Part shown: positions 19,307 to 28,809 of the stretch, in pieces
Layout of the letters: every line of letters starts with the position of its first letter
Position numbering within the stretch: the stretch's first letter is position 1
Source: Brachymonas denitrificans
Lineage (GTDB): Bacteria > Pseudomonadota > Gammaproteobacteria > Burkholderiales > Burkholderiaceae_C
Assembly: GCF_907163135.1 (NCBI RefSeq)
Contig: NZ_CAJQUA010000001.1
Span: 139,001 to 203,000 of the forward strand
Length of the DNA stretch: 64,000 nucleotides
Reading direction: 5' to 3'
Position numbers and translations under genes: made by a program
Notes under the pieces: generated by a model
What the model was told of the DNA's origin: nothing
Database searches by the model: none
Seen by the model: only the letters and a program-made list of their open reading frames with translations

Positions 19307-20865
19307 GACGGGGTTCCTTCCTGGGTGGGGGGAGAAGAGGGGCTGGAGGGCCGGGCCAGAGGCTGCGTCTGCGCGCCGCCAAGCGCCTTGTACAGGCCCA
19401 CCAGGCTGCTCAGGCGGGCGCGGCGCAGCTGCACCAGACTCTGCTCGGTGGCAAAGCGCGAGCGTTCGGCATCGAGCACTTCAAAGTAGCTGCTGTAGCC
19501 ACGTTCGTAGCGCCGCCGGGCCAGAAAGGCGCGGTCGGTCTGCGCGGCCAGCAGCTGGCGCACGTCGCGCTCCTGCACGGCCAGCCAGTGGCGGGCGGCA
19601 AGCAGTTCGGATACTTCGCGGAAGGCATTGCGGATCACGCTTTCGTACTGCGCCACCGCCTGGTGCTTGCGTGCCTCGGCCAGATCCAGATTGGCCTGCC
19701 GGCGGCCGCCATCGAAAATCGGCAGGCTGATGCGCGGCATGAACAGCCAGGTGCCGTAGTTGTTGCTGAACAGGCTCTCCAGCGCGTTGCTGGCGATGCC
19801 GCCGCCGGCGGTGAGGGTGATGCTGGGCAGGAAGGCCTTGCGTGCAGCCGTGACATTGCCGCGTGCGGCCTGCAGCTGCAGTTCTGCTGCCCGGATGTCG
19901 GGCCGGCGCGTGAGCAGTTCGGACGGCAGGCCGGCCGGCAGATTGCGGTCCTCGATCCGGCTCAGCGGGCGAGTCGTGCGGGCACGCGGCACCTCGATGA
20001 CATGGGTGAGCTGGGTCAGCAAAGCACGGTTGGCGGCAACCTGGCGCTCCAGCGTCGCCAGGTCGCTGCGCGTGGAGGCAACCAGCGTTTCCGTCTGGCG
20101 CAGTTCCATGTCGGAGATCAGGCCCACCTCCTTGCGTCGCCGCATGATGCGGTGGCTTTCCTCGCTGTTGGCCAGGGTCTGGCGCGCCAGCTGCAGGCGT
20201 TCCTGCAGTTCCAGCCCCTGCAGCCAGCTGTCGGTCACCAGCGCCAGCAGGGCGGTGCGGAAGGATTGCTGTGCCTCGGCGCTGGCCAGATAGCGGTCGC
20301 GCGCGGCCTGATTCATGGCGCGCACCTTGCCCCAGAAGTCGATCTCGTAACTGGGCATGATGACGCCGGCCGAATAGGTCGAGAGGATGCGTTCGCGCTC
20401 GGCCTGGTGCAGGGCGTTTTCCAGCGGCACCGCCAGCTGGGGTGGCAGACCGGCATTGGAGAGGTCGATCTGGTCCAGCGGCAATTCGGTGCGCGCGCGC
20501 ACGCCCTGGGCGGACAGGCCGATCATCGGCAGGGTGGTGGCGCGCTGCAGGCCGGCGGCCGCGCGCGCCTCCTCCACGCGCATGGCGGCCACGCGCAAGT
20601 CGCTGTTGTAGGCCAGGGCGGCCTGTTGCAGGCGCTGCAAATCGGGGTCGGCGATCAGCTCGGTCCAGTCCAGGGTGGGCAACGCGGCCGCAGCGGACAG
20701 CCCGGATCCCGGCAGCTCCGGATACCGGTCCGGCAGCGGTATCAGGGCTTGTTCGGGTTGGGCGGGGGCGGCACAGCCGGCAATACCGCCGACCAGCGCC
20801 AGCGATGTGAGTGCGGCCAGCAGCAGACGATTCGGCGGGGGGCAGGAACGCAAGGGCAAGTTCAT
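19303..20865 (-). CDS. Outer-membrane efflux lipoprotein, NodT/OprM type
   Basis: 520 residues from ATG 20865. Signal peptide with lipobox GGIAGCAAP puts the lipid-bearing cysteine near residue 31. Two outer-membrane-efflux repeats follow, with the RPDIRAAELQLQAARGNV motif typical of the second. It forms the trimeric channel that completes the ABC exporter. It is the first gene of the leftward operon, and is read divergently from the TetR regulator. In E. coli the yhiI-rbbA-yhhJ operon lacks such a gene, so here the exporter is self-contained. Confidence 0.93.
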   Translation of the reverse strand: MNLPLRSCPPPNRLLLAALTSLALVGGIAGCAAPAQPEQALIPLPDRYPELPGSGLSAAAALPTLDWTELIADPDLQRLQQAALAYNSDLRVAAMRVEEARAAAGLQRATTLPMIGLSAQGVRARTELPLDQIDLSNAGLPPQLAVPLENALHQAERERILSTYSAGVIMPSYEIDFWGKVRAMNQAARDRYLASAEAQQSFRTALLALVTDSWLQGLELQERLQLARQTLANSEESHRIMRRRKEVGLISDMELRQTETLVASTRSDLATLERQVAANRALLTQLTHVIEVPRARTTRPLSRIEDRNLPAGLPSELLTRRPDIRAAELQLQAARGNVTAARKAFLPSITLTAGGGIASNALESLFSNNYGTWLFMPRISLPIFDGGRRQANLDLAEARKHQAVAQYESVIRNAFREVSELLAARHWLAVQERDVRQLLAAQTDRAFLARRRYERGYSSYFEVLDAERSRFATEQSLVQLRRARLSSLVGLYKALGGAQTQPLARPSSPSSPPTQEGTPS

Positions 20866-20970
20866 GACATCTCTTGATCTTGGGGAAACCCGGTTGCCGA
20901 CACTGTGCAACAGCACGGCGGGAACGGGAGCCTGAAGCGCGACAGAAAAAAGCTGTGCACCCCAGACACC

Positions 20971-20988
20971 TTGCTACCAAAATGGCAA
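20971..20988. promoter_or_regulatory. Candidate TetR operator
   Basis: Near-perfect inverted repeat TTGCTACCAAAATGGCAA (arms TTGCYA / TRGCAA, one mismatch, 6-bp spacer) in the 195-bp gap between the outer-membrane gene and the TetR gene. A likely binding site for the local repressor acting on both directions. Confidence 0.5.
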
Positions 20989-21060
20989 CTATCGATGCAT
21001 ATCATAATCCATTTATGCGGCCTAATTCAACGACCATTGAATATCTCAGAAGGAGAGACC

Positions 21061-21729
21061 GTGTCTGCTGCTCCTGCCCGTGATACCCCTTCCGTCCATC
21101 GTCGGCCCGGCCGACCGGCCAGTTCTGCCGGCGAGGACGGGCGCCAGCGCCTGCTGCAGGCTGCAGAGGAAGTATTTGGCTTCCAGGGCTTCGAGCCCGC
21201 CAGCCTGCGCGCCATCGCGGAGTTGGCAGGGCTGGATCCGGCGCTGGTCTCGCACCATTTCGGTTCCAAGCAGCGACTGTGGCATGCGGCTGTGGATGCG
21301 GTGGCAGAGCGCCAGAAACCTCTGCTTCCGGTGTTGCAGGGGATCGTGGATGCGCCATCCCCCCTGCTGCAGCGGGTGCATGATGCGGTTGACTTCTTCA
21401 TCGATCTGGCTGATCAGCAGCGCGCGCTGTTCCGCTTCATCCATCGGGAACTGGGGCACTCGGGGCCGCGTCTGCAGTATCTGACCGAACGGCTGGTGCA
21501 ACCTTGCTATGCGATCTGTGCGCCGCTATGGCAGCAGGCCATCGAGCAGCGCGTGCTGCTCAGTCCGCATCCGGCGGTGTTCCATTTTCTGCTGCTGGGG
21601 GCGCTCAGTACCACGCTGGGGGCGGTGCCGATGATTGCGCAACTGGCCGGGGAAGAGGTGGATCGCCAGGCGATCCTGCACTCGCTGCGATTGATCCTGC
21701 AGGGGCATTTTCCGGATGCGCTGCCATAG
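21061..21729 (+). CDS. TetR-family regulator, CecR-like
   Basis: 222 residues from GTG 21061, chosen because AAGGAG lies 5 bases upstream; in-frame starts further left would cover the promoter region. N-terminal helix-turn-helix at about 25-75 (AAEEVFGFQGFEPASLRAIA, LDPALVSHHFGSK). The C-terminal region resembles CecR/YbiH-type regulators that control YbhFSR-like ABC exporters. Divergent from the exporter operon, so it most likely represses it and itself. The inducer is unknown. Confidence 0.88.
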   Translation: MSAAPARDTPSVHRRPGRPASSAGEDGRQRLLQAAEEVFGFQGFEPASLRAIAELAGLDPALVSHHFGSKQRLWHAAVDAVAERQKPLLPVLQGIVDAPSPLLQRVHDAVDFFIDLADQQRALFRFIHRELGHSGPRLQYLTERLVQPCYAICAPLWQQAIEQRVLLSPHPAVFHFLLLGALSTTLGAVPMIAQLAGEEVDRQAILHSLRLILQGHFPDALP

Positions 21730-21781
21730 GCACGCCAGCGCGGCATGGTCGCGGCTACCCGCAACGGGAGGGCAACCCGAA

Positions 21782-22936
21782 TTACCGCAAGCGGAACTCG
21801 ATCACGATGGGTGACGGCACGCTGCCATCGATATCCTTGGGCAGCGTGTCGGTCTTGTCGATGGCACGCAGCACGGCCTGGTCCCAGCTGCGGTTGCCGC
21901 TGGAACGGATGATGCGACGCGCGGTGATGGTGCCGTCGGGCGCGGCACGCACTTCCACGTCGGTGCGCGGACTGTCGCCTTCGTCATCGTTGTAAGTGAT
22001 GTTGGGGCGCACCTTGGCGCGGACCTTGGCCGCGTAGCCAGAGGAGGGGCCGCCGCGCGACTTGGCGTCCTTGCCGCCGCCGGTGGCGCCTTTGGCGGAG
22101 TTCGAGCCGCCACCGCCGGCAGCGCCGGCCAGCTTCTGCAGGCGATCCAGTTGGGCTGCGCGTGCCGCGTCAGCCTCCCGTTTGGCGGCGGCCTCCTTGG
22201 CAGCTTGCGCCTTTGCGGCTGCGTCGGCCTTTGCTTTCGCAGCGGCATCCGCCTTGGCCTGCGCTGCGGCCCTGGCATCCTGTTGCGCCCTGGCTTGTGC
22301 CGCAGCCCTCGCCTCCTGCTGGGCTTTCACGCGCGCTTCCGCCTGCGCTCTCGCCTGATCCTTCACCGCCTGCTGGCGGGCCTGGCGCTCGGCTTCCTGC
22401 TTGCGCCGTTCCGCCTGCACTTGTTCCTGCTGCTTCTGCGCGTCGCGCTTGCGCTGGGCAATTTCCGCTTCCTGTTCGCGCTGACGCGCGTCACGGGCCT
22501 GTTCGGCGCGCTGCTGCGCCTGGCGCTGGCGTTCTTCCGCCTGTTGCTGCTGTTCGGCCAGACGGCGCTCCGCTTCCTGCTGGCGTTGGGCGGCTTGCTC
22601 GGCACGCCGTGCCATGGCTTGCTCGGCCGCCTGGCGCGCCTGCTGCTCGCGGGCCACGCGGATTGCCTCGTCGGCATTGGCCGTGTCCCCCTCGCTCCGC
22701 GCTTCCGGCTCTTTGGCGGGTACTGCAGGGCCCTTGGGCCCGCCTTCCTGCGAAGGCGTCATGTCCCAGATTTCGGCGTCATACACGGCCGTCTGCGGAT
22801 CCGACTTCCAGTTCACCCCCAGCGCCAGCAGCCCGACCAGACCCACATGCACCAGCAGCGCAAGCGCCACTGCCTTGCCAACGCCACGCGGGCGCGGCGG
22901 AGCAAATTCATCGCGGAGGGCAGTGGTATCCAGCAT
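21782..22936 (-). CDS. tolA: TolA, envelope-spanning protein of the Tol-Pal system
   Basis: 384 residues. An N-terminal transmembrane anchor (AVALALLVHVGLVGLLALGV, about 20-40) carries the SHLS-like motif region that meets TolQR. A long Ala/Lys/Gln/Arg/Glu-rich helix spans the periplasm (about 80-270), and the C-terminal domain (about 290-384, AKVRAKVRPNITYNDDEGD) contacts TolB and Pal. It transmits proton-motive energy to the outer membrane during division. 18 bp behind tolR; last gene seen of the tol operon, with tolB and pal not following, because a TetR gene converges on it. Confidence 0.93.
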   Translation of the reverse strand: MLDTTALRDEFAPPRPRGVGKAVALALLVHVGLVGLLALGVNWKSDPQTAVYDAEIWDMTPSQEGGPKGPAVPAKEPEARSEGDTANADEAIRVAREQQARQAAEQAMARRAEQAAQRQQEAERRLAEQQQQAEERQRQAQQRAEQARDARQREQEAEIAQRKRDAQKQQEQVQAERRKQEAERQARQQAVKDQARAQAEARVKAQQEARAAAQARAQQDARAAAQAKADAAAKAKADAAAKAQAAKEAAAKREADAARAAQLDRLQKLAGAAGGGGSNSAKGATGGGKDAKSRGGPSSGYAAKVRAKVRPNITYNDDEGDSPRTDVEVRAAPDGTITARRIIRSSGNRSWDQAVLRAIDKTDTLPKDIDGSVPSPIVIEFRLR

Positions 22937-22954
22937 CAGCGCAAATCACCCGCC

Positions 22955-23374
<420 letters not shown>

Positions 23375-23389
23375 GGCAGGCTCCTCGTT

Positions 23390-24094
23390 TCAGTGGCCCG
23401 AGGCCGTGCCGGCAGCAGCGTGCTCGCCGGTGTTGCGCTGCAGGATGTTGGAAAACTCCTCGATGAAGGTTTCCTGCGATACGGCCACGCGGTCGATGTC
23501 ACGCGCGAAGTAGTTGTAGGCCACCACTGCCGGAATGGCGGCAAACAGGCCCAGCGCCGTGGCCACCAGCGCTTCGGCAATGCCGGGCGCCACCGTGGCC
23601 AGCGTGACCTGCTCCATGGCGGAGAGGCCGGTGAAGGCGTGCATGATGCCCCACACCGTGCCGAACAGGCCGACGTAGGGGGAGATGGAGCCGACCGAGG
23701 CCAGGAAGGACATGCCGCTTTCGATGCTGTCCACCTCGCGCTGGTAGCTGGCGCGCATGGCGCGGCGGGCACCGTCCAGCAGCGTGGCGTCGGACACATG
23801 GCGCTCGCGCAGCTTGAGGAATTCACGCATGCCGCTGGCAAAGATGCGTTCGGTCGGGCCTGCCAGCTTGGCGTTCTGGCTGGCGCCGGCGTACAGCTCG
23901 GTCAGGTTGCTGCCCGACCAGAAGTTGCGCTCGAAGGCATCGTTGAGCCTGCGCGTGCGCTTGAGAGCACCGATCTTGCTGAAAATCGCCGCCCAGCTGG
24001 CGATGGACACCGCCAGCAACAGCAGCATCACTGCCTGTACCACCCAGCTGGCGTTGAGCACCAGCTGCACGATGTTCATGTCCTGAGCGTTCAT
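23390..24094 (-). CDS. tolQ: TolQ, proton-channel subunit
   Basis: 234 residues from ATG 24094. Three membrane helices: near residue 10-35 (VVQAVMLLLLAVSIASW), near 130-155 (ISPYVGLFGTVWGIMHAF) and near 165-195 (EALVATALGLFAAIPAVVAYN). The latter two are the conserved ExbB/TolQ channel helices. Forms a pentamer around the TolR dimer. Follows ybgC by 56 bp. Confidence 0.95.
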   Translation of the reverse strand: MNAQDMNIVQLVLNASWVVQAVMLLLLAVSIASWAAIFSKIGALKRTRRLNDAFERNFWSGSNLTELYAGASQNAKLAGPTERIFASGMREFLKLRERHVSDATLLDGARRAMRASYQREVDSIESGMSFLASVGSISPYVGLFGTVWGIMHAFTGLSAMEQVTLATVAPGIAEALVATALGLFAAIPAVVAYNYFARDIDRVAVSQETFIEEFSNILQRNTGEHAAAGTASGH

Positions 24095-24150
24095 GCGATT
24101 CCTGTTGTCGTTGTGTGCGGCAGGCACGGCACGGCCTGCCACGAAGGGGT

Positions 24151-24558
24151 TCAGTGCCCGGCCACCATGATGGCGTGAAGCTCTGCCGGCATGCGCGCCG
24201 GCTGCATCGTCGCGGTATCGACCCAGCCGATACGGATGCTGCCTTCGGCCAGCAGCGGCCCCTCCGGGCCACCGAGGCGGGCGGTTTGCGCGATCACGCA
24301 GGAGGCCTTGCCGATCTGCACAGGGTCGGCCGTGACATGGAGCACGTCATCCAGCCGGGCCGGACGATGGTACTTCATCTCGGTGGCGCTCACCACGAAC
24401 ATGCCGCCGCTGCGCTCGCGCAGTTCCTGCTGCTGCACCCCGAGCGCACGCAGCCACTCGGTGCGGGCGCGCTCGAAGAACTTCAGATAGTTAGCATAGA
24501 AGACAATGCCGCCGGCATCGGTGTCTTCCCAGTAAACGCGGATGTCAAAGTGAAACAT
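24151..24558 (-). CDS. ybgC: YbgC-type acyl-CoA thioesterase
   Basis: 135 residues, hot-dog fold. The family pattern YWEDTDAGGIVFYANYLKFFERARTEW with catalytic aspartate (here in DTDAGG) is clear. YbgC hydrolyses short acyl-CoA thioesters and interacts with phospholipid synthesis enzymes. First gene of the classical ybgC-tolQRA order. The start at 24558 gives the standard MFHFDIRVYWEDTD N-terminus. Confidence 0.95.
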   Translation of the reverse strand: MFHFDIRVYWEDTDAGGIVFYANYLKFFERARTEWLRALGVQQQELRERSGGMFVVSATEMKYHRPARLDDVLHVTADPVQIGKASCVIAQTARLGGPEGPLLAEGSIRIGWVDTATMQPARMPAELHAIMVAGH

Positions 24559-24582
24559 GATGTTGCGGTGCAGCAAAGTGTC

Positions 24583-25782
24583 TCAGAGCAGGCGCTTGAG
24601 CCGTTCCACCGCCTCCTGCAACTGCGGCAGCGCATTGGCCGTGGAGAAGCGGATGAAGCGGCTGGTGTCAGCCACGCCGAAGTCGCGGCCCGGCGTGACC
24701 ACCAGCTGCGCCTTTTCCATCAGCGCGAAAGTGGCATCCCAGCTATTGTCCACGCTCAGACGCTCGAACCAGCTGCTGCAGTCGGCCCAGGCGTAGAAGG
24801 CGCCGTCGGGCATCACCGGCACCTGCAGGCCGAGTGCGTTGAGCTGCGGCACGAACCAGTCGCGCCGGGCCTGGAATTCGGCACGGCGCTGCTCGTACAG
24901 CGCGATGCTTTCCGGCTCGAAGCAGGCCACGGCCGCATGCTGCGCCACCGTGCTCGGGCAGATGAACAGGTGTTGCGACAGCAATTCCACCGTCTTGGCC
25001 AGCACCGGCGGCAGCACCACCCAGCCCAGGCGCCAGCCGGTCATGCTGAAATACTTGCTGAAGCTGTTGATGCTGATCACGTCCTCGCCCAGCGCCAGCG
25101 CGCTGTGGCTGTAGGCTTCGTCGTAGCTCAGGCCGAGGTAGATTTCGTCGACGATGGTGACGCCGCCCTTGCTGCGCACGAACTGGTGGATGGCGCGCAG
25201 TTCCTCCGGCGCAATCGAGGTGCCGGTCGGGTTGGACGGGGTGGCCAGCATCACGCCGCGCGTATGCTCGCCCCAGTGTTCTGCCACCTTGGCGGCACTG
25301 AGCTGGAAGCGCTCGGCGGCGCCGGACGGTATCAGTTTGGGCGTGCCCTCGGCCAGACTGACGAAATGGCGGTTGCTCGGATAGCTCGGATCCGGCATCA
25401 GGATCTCGTCGCCCTGCTGGATCAGCGCGAGGCAGGCCACCTGCAGCGCCGCCGAGGCGCCGGCGGTGATCACGATGCGGCCCGGATCCATGTCCACGCC
25501 GAAGCGCTGCGCATACCACTGGCTGATGCGTTCGCGCAGCAGCGGCAGGCCGTTGGACTGGGTGTATTGCGTGTTGCCGTCGCGGATGCAGCGCGCCGCG
25601 GCTTCGGCCACCAGCGGCGGTGCGGTGAAGTCGGGCTCGCCGATATTCAGGTAGATCAGCGGATCGGCGCCGGCCGGCAGGCGTGCCTGCAATTGTTGCG
25701 CCGCCTTGAAGATCTCCATCACGTAGAACGGCTCGATGCGTTCGGCGCGGCGGGCCAGGCGAAGAGGGGGGGCTTGCGTCAT
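24583..25782 (-). CDS. Class I/II pyridoxal-phosphate aminotransferase
   Basis: 399 residues, fold type I. The PLP lysine is in SFSKYFSMTGWRLGW near residue 238, the SNPTG motif (TPSNPTGTS) is near 183, and the phosphate-binding Arg follows in the same stretch. NIGEPDFTAPP near 47 is typical of aspartate/alanine-type enzymes. The substrate pair cannot be fixed; tyrosine, aspartate or valine-pyruvate transaminases all belong here. It sits 24 bp upstream of ybgC on the same strand and could lead the tol operon. Confidence 0.9.
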   Translation of the reverse strand: MTQAPPLRLARRAERIEPFYVMEIFKAAQQLQARLPAGADPLIYLNIGEPDFTAPPLVAEAAARCIRDGNTQYTQSNGLPLLRERISQWYAQRFGVDMDPGRIVITAGASAALQVACLALIQQGDEILMPDPSYPSNRHFVSLAEGTPKLIPSGAAERFQLSAAKVAEHWGEHTRGVMLATPSNPTGTSIAPEELRAIHQFVRSKGGVTIVDEIYLGLSYDEAYSHSALALGEDVISINSFSKYFSMTGWRLGWVVLPPVLAKTVELLSQHLFICPSTVAQHAAVACFEPESIALYEQRRAEFQARRDWFVPQLNALGLQVPVMPDGAFYAWADCSSWFERLSVDNSWDATFALMEKAQLVVTPGRDFGVADTSRFIRFSTANALPQLQEAVERLKRLL

Positions 25783-25872
25783 TGCGGTCTCATCAGGCAG
25801 GACGGGCCGCGTGCGAGCCCGGCTGAACGGAACAGGCCGGGCGCCGCTTGTGGCAGCGCCGGCCGCGAGGCG

Positions 25873-26460
25873 TCACTTCTTGCTGCGGTCGTGCTCGACT
25901 TCGGTGGCACGCAGGCGCGGCGCCAGGGCGTGCAGCACGCCGTTCACATACTTGTGGCCGTCGGTGCCGCCGAAGGACTTGGCCAGCTCGATGCACTCGT
26001 TCAGCACCACGCGCCAGGGCACGTCGGGGCAGAACTTGAATTCGTACACGCCGATCCACATGCAGGCATGCTCGATCGGAGAAATTTCTTTCCAGCCGCG
26101 GTCGAGCAGGGGCTCGATCAGCGTGTCCAGTTCCTTGCCATGCTCCACGCAGCCGTGGAAGACAGCGTCGAAATGGGCCGAATCGCCCTTGTGGAAACCG
26201 GTGAGTTCGCGCGTGAACTGGTCGATGGCCGTGGCGTCGTTGTGGCCGACCAGATGCTGGTACAGGGCCTGCACGATGAACTCGCGGGCGCGCGAGCGGC
26301 CGGTCTTGCTGGAGGGCTTGCGCGCGCGGGGCGCAGCAGGTTTTTTCGCGGCAGCAGCCTTGTCGGCGGCAGCATGGTCCTGCTGTACAGCCTGCTGCAG
26401 CGCCTGTTCGGGCGTCAGGGCGCCATCTTCGGCGCCGGACTTGGGAGTGGTCGCCGTCAT
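25873..26460 (-). CDS. nusB: NusB transcription antitermination factor
   Basis: 195 residues. The NusB fold begins near residue 57 ([18 protein letters not shown]), preceded by an unusually long Ala/Lys-rich extension. The C-terminus has the conserved [19 protein letters not shown]. With NusE it binds boxA RNA and supports rRNA antitermination. The ATG lies 2 bp after the ribH stop, as in the common ribH-nusB operon. Confidence 0.95.
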   Translation of the reverse strand: MTATTPKSGAEDGALTPEQALQQAVQQDHAAADKAAAAKKPAAPRARKPSSKTGRSRAREFIVQALYQHLVGHNDATAIDQFTRELTGFHKGDSAHFDAVFHGCVEHGKELDTLIEPLLDRGWKEISPIEHACMWIGVYEFKFCPDVPWRVVLNECIELAKSFGGTDGHKYVNGVLHALAPRLRATEVEHDRSKK

Positions 26461-26462
26461 GC

Positions 26463-26945
26463 TCAGGCCCCGGCCATGGTTTCGAGCAGCAGTGCCATTT
26501 CCACCGCCACGCGGGCGGCGTCCACGCCTTTTTCCACCTGGCGGGCTTCGGCCTGCTGCTGGTTTTCGACGGTGAGGATGGCGTTGGCGATCGGCAGGCC
26601 ATGGTCCAGCGAGATGCGGGTGACGCCCGCACCGGATTCGTTGGCTACAAGCTCGAAGTGGTAGGTTTCGCCGCGGATGATGCAACCCAGCGCGATCAGC
26701 GCGTCGTAGTCGGCACGGTCGGCCAGGGCCTGCAGCGCCAGCGGCACTTCCAGCGCGCCGGGCACCTGCACCAGCGTCACGTTCTTGGCCTTGACGCCGA
26801 GCTGCATCAGCTCGCCCAGGCAGGCTTCGGCCAGGGAGTCGGTCACGCCGGCGTTCCAGCGCGCCTGCACGATGCCGATGCGCAGCTTCTTGCCGTTGAG
26901 TTGACTGGTGATGGCGTCCAGATCGCCCTTGTCAGCGTTTTTCAT
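26463..26945 (-). CDS. ribH: 6,7-dimethyl-8-ribityllumazine synthase
   Basis: 160 residues. Condenses 5-amino-6-ribitylaminouracil with 3,4-dihydroxy-2-butanone 4-phosphate, the penultimate riboflavin step. The motifs [25 protein letters not shown] and [18 protein letters not shown] are all present, including the catalytic His in the last. Lies between ribBX (24 bp upstream) and nusB. Confidence 0.97.
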   Translation of the reverse strand: MKNADKGDLDAITSQLNGKKLRIGIVQARWNAGVTDSLAEACLGELMQLGVKAKNVTLVQVPGALEVPLALQALADRADYDALIALGCIIRGETYHFELVANESGAGVTRISLDHGLPIANAILTVENQQQAEARQVEKGVDAARVAVEMALLLETMAGA

Positions 26946-26969
26946 GATGTGTATAGGTAATGCATTAAA

Positions 26970-28109
26970 TCAGGCTTGAGGCGGGGCCGGAATGAAGCCG
27001 GTCACTTCCAGGTCGTAGCCGGCCATGCTGGGCATGCGGCGCGGCGTGCCGAGGATGTTGAGCTTGCGTACGCCGCATTCGCGCAGGATCTGCGCGCCGA
27101 TGCCGTAGCTGCGCAGGTCCAGACCCTTGCCGGGGGCGTGCGAGGATTCAGCCGTGCCGTCGAACTGGGCCAGCAGTTGCTGGGCGGTTTCGCCGCAGTT
27201 GAGCAGCACCACCACGCCGCGTTGTTGTGCGTGGATGTAGCGCAGGCTGTCTTCCAGGCTCCAGCTGTGCATCTGGCGGCCCGTTTCGAGCGCATCCAGC
27301 ACGGACAGCGGCTCGTGCACGCGGGTGGGCACTTCGTCGTCTTCGTTCCAGACGCCCTTGACCAGCGCCAGATGCAGGTTGTGGCCGTGCATGTCCTGGT
27401 AGGCGTGGGCCATGAATTCGCCATGCGCCGTCATCAGTGTGCGGCTGGCGACCTTGCGGATCAGCGATTCGTGGCGGGCGCGGTGCTCGATCAGGTCGGC
27501 GATGGTGCCGATCTTCAGGCCATGCTCGGCTGCGAAAAGTTGCAGATCGGGCAGGCGGGCCATGGTGCCATCGTCCTTCATGATCTCGCAGATCACGGCG
27601 GTGGGGCTGCAGCCGGCCATGGCGGCCAGGTCGCAACCGGCTTCGGTATGGCCGGCGCGCATCAGCACGCCGCCATCCACCGCCTGCAGCGGGAAGATGT
27701 GGCCGGGCTGGACCAGGTCGGACGGCACGGCATTGGGCGCCACGGCGGCCTGCACGGTGCGGGCACGGTCGGCCGCAGAGATGCCGGTGGTGACGCCTTG
27801 TGCAGCTTCGATTGATACCGTGAAGGCGGTGCCATGCTGGGCGCCGTTGCGCTGCGTCATGGGCGGCAGGCCCAGATGCAGGCAGCGCTCGCGCGTGAGC
27901 GTGAGGCAGATCAGGCCGCGGCCGTAGCGCGCCATGAAGTTGATGGCCTCGGGCGTGACATGGTCGGCGGCGAGTACCAGGTCGCCTTCGTTCTCGCGGT
28001 CTTCCTCGTCCACGAGGATCACCATCTTGCCGGCACGCATGTCGGCCACGATGTCTTCGACGGGAGAAATGGAAACAGGGGAAAGAGAGACAGTAGCTTG
28101 GTCTGTCAT
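26970..28109 (-). CDS. ribBA: RibBX: DHBP synthase fused to a degenerate GTP cyclohydrolase II
   Basis: 379 residues from ATG 28109. The N-terminal domain (about 10-215) is an intact 3,4-dihydroxy-2-butanone 4-phosphate synthase with [15 protein letters not shown] and [10 protein letters not shown]. The C-terminal domain resembles GTP cyclohydrolase II but the zinc cysteines are gone: where RibA has a C-x10-C-x-C pattern this protein reads [20 protein letters not shown]. So it very probably cannot open GTP, fitting the RibBX class; a true ribA must lie elsewhere. Heads ribBX-ribH-nusB. I found no FMN riboswitch in the 160-bp leader; GATAAT at about 28159 (minus) could be its -10 box. Confidence 0.92.
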   Translation of the reverse strand: MTDQATVSLSPVSISPVEDIVADMRAGKMVILVDEEDRENEGDLVLAADHVTPEAINFMARYGRGLICLTLTRERCLHLGLPPMTQRNGAQHGTAFTVSIEAAQGVTTGISAADRARTVQAAVAPNAVPSDLVQPGHIFPLQAVDGGVLMRAGHTEAGCDLAAMAGCSPTAVICEIMKDDGTMARLPDLQLFAAEHGLKIGTIADLIEHRARHESLIRKVASRTLMTAHGEFMAHAYQDMHGHNLHLALVKGVWNEDDEVPTRVHEPLSVLDALETGRQMHSWSLEDSLRYIHAQQRGVVVLLNCGETAQQLLAQFDGTAESSHAPGKGLDLRSYGIGAQILRECGVRKLNILGTPRRMPSMAGYDLEVTGFIPAPPQA

Positions 28110-28269
28110 GGGGCAATTGCTTTCGAAACAGTGCCTGCGGGATGGCAGGGGTTGTCTATTATCGCCGATGCATGGCAAACAGGGGGCGCTAGGGTTGCCT
28201 GCAGGGCTGCTGGTCACTGCCGGGTGAGGCGCGGGCTGCCCCGTGGCACATGGGCGCAAGCCACCGTGT

Positions 28270-28806
28270 TCAGCGCGCGACGGCAGGCTGCAGGGGTTTT
28301 TTCATCAGGACCGCGCTGCTGCCATAGGTTTCCAGCGAGGCGGACAGACCGACGGCACGGGCATTGACGGGCTGGAAGCCTTCCCTTTCCCATACCACTT
28401 CGGCACCCTGAACCGCCACCAGAAACACGTCTTTCAATGCCTGGTTCTGCCGTGCAGTGCGGTAGATGGCGGCAAGAAAGGCCTGCCGGAGGCCGCGGCC
28501 CCGGGCGGAAGCGGACAGGGCCATGTCATGCAGATACAGGATGTCCGGATCGCCGGGGCACTGGAAGTCATCCGCATGCAGGCAGGGAAACCGCTCGACA
28601 CTCGCCAGCAGGCACATGAAGTAGCCCAGCACGGTGCCTTGCGCACACTCCGCCACCAGGCAATAGTCCGGCGCCTGCCGGATCTTGTTGGCAAACGCGT
28701 CCTGCCCTTCATGAAAGTCCGCACCATAGCATTCGTGCTGGATCCTCTCGATGGCAGCAAGGTCGTGCAGGCTCGCGCGGCGGATGTGGAAAAAATGGGC
28801 AGGCAT
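28270..28806 (-). CDS. GNAT-family N-acetyltransferase
   Basis: 178 residues. The acetyl-CoA motif A is visible as LHDMALSASARGRGLRQAFL near residues 92-111; the N-terminal IRRASLHDLAAIERIQHECY is the usual GNAT opening. The substrate is unknown. It lies 3 bp behind the exporter gene, so the two are cotranscribed; an acetyltransferase next to a Bcr-type exporter suggests a detoxification pair, but this is inference. Confidence 0.85.
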   Translation of the reverse strand: MPAHFFHIRRASLHDLAAIERIQHECYGADFHEGQDAFANKIRQAPDYCLVAECAQGTVLGYFMCLLASVERFPCLHADDFQCPGDPDILYLHDMALSASARGRGLRQAFLAAIYRTARQNQALKDVFLVAVQGAEVVWEREGFQPVNARAVGLSASLETYGSSAVLMKKPLQPAVAR

Positions 28807-28809
28807 GGC

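Noticed and set aside
16148-19489. 1113-codon open frame on the plus strand
   Set aside because: Shadow of the RbbA and YhiI genes, which have clear domains on the other strand.
26970-28109. Bifunctional RibBA with active GTP cyclohydrolase II
   Set aside because: All three zinc-binding cysteines are replaced.
28110-28269. FMN riboswitch upstream of ribBX
   Set aside because: The leader is only 160 bp and lacks the conserved RFN blocks; no match on reading.
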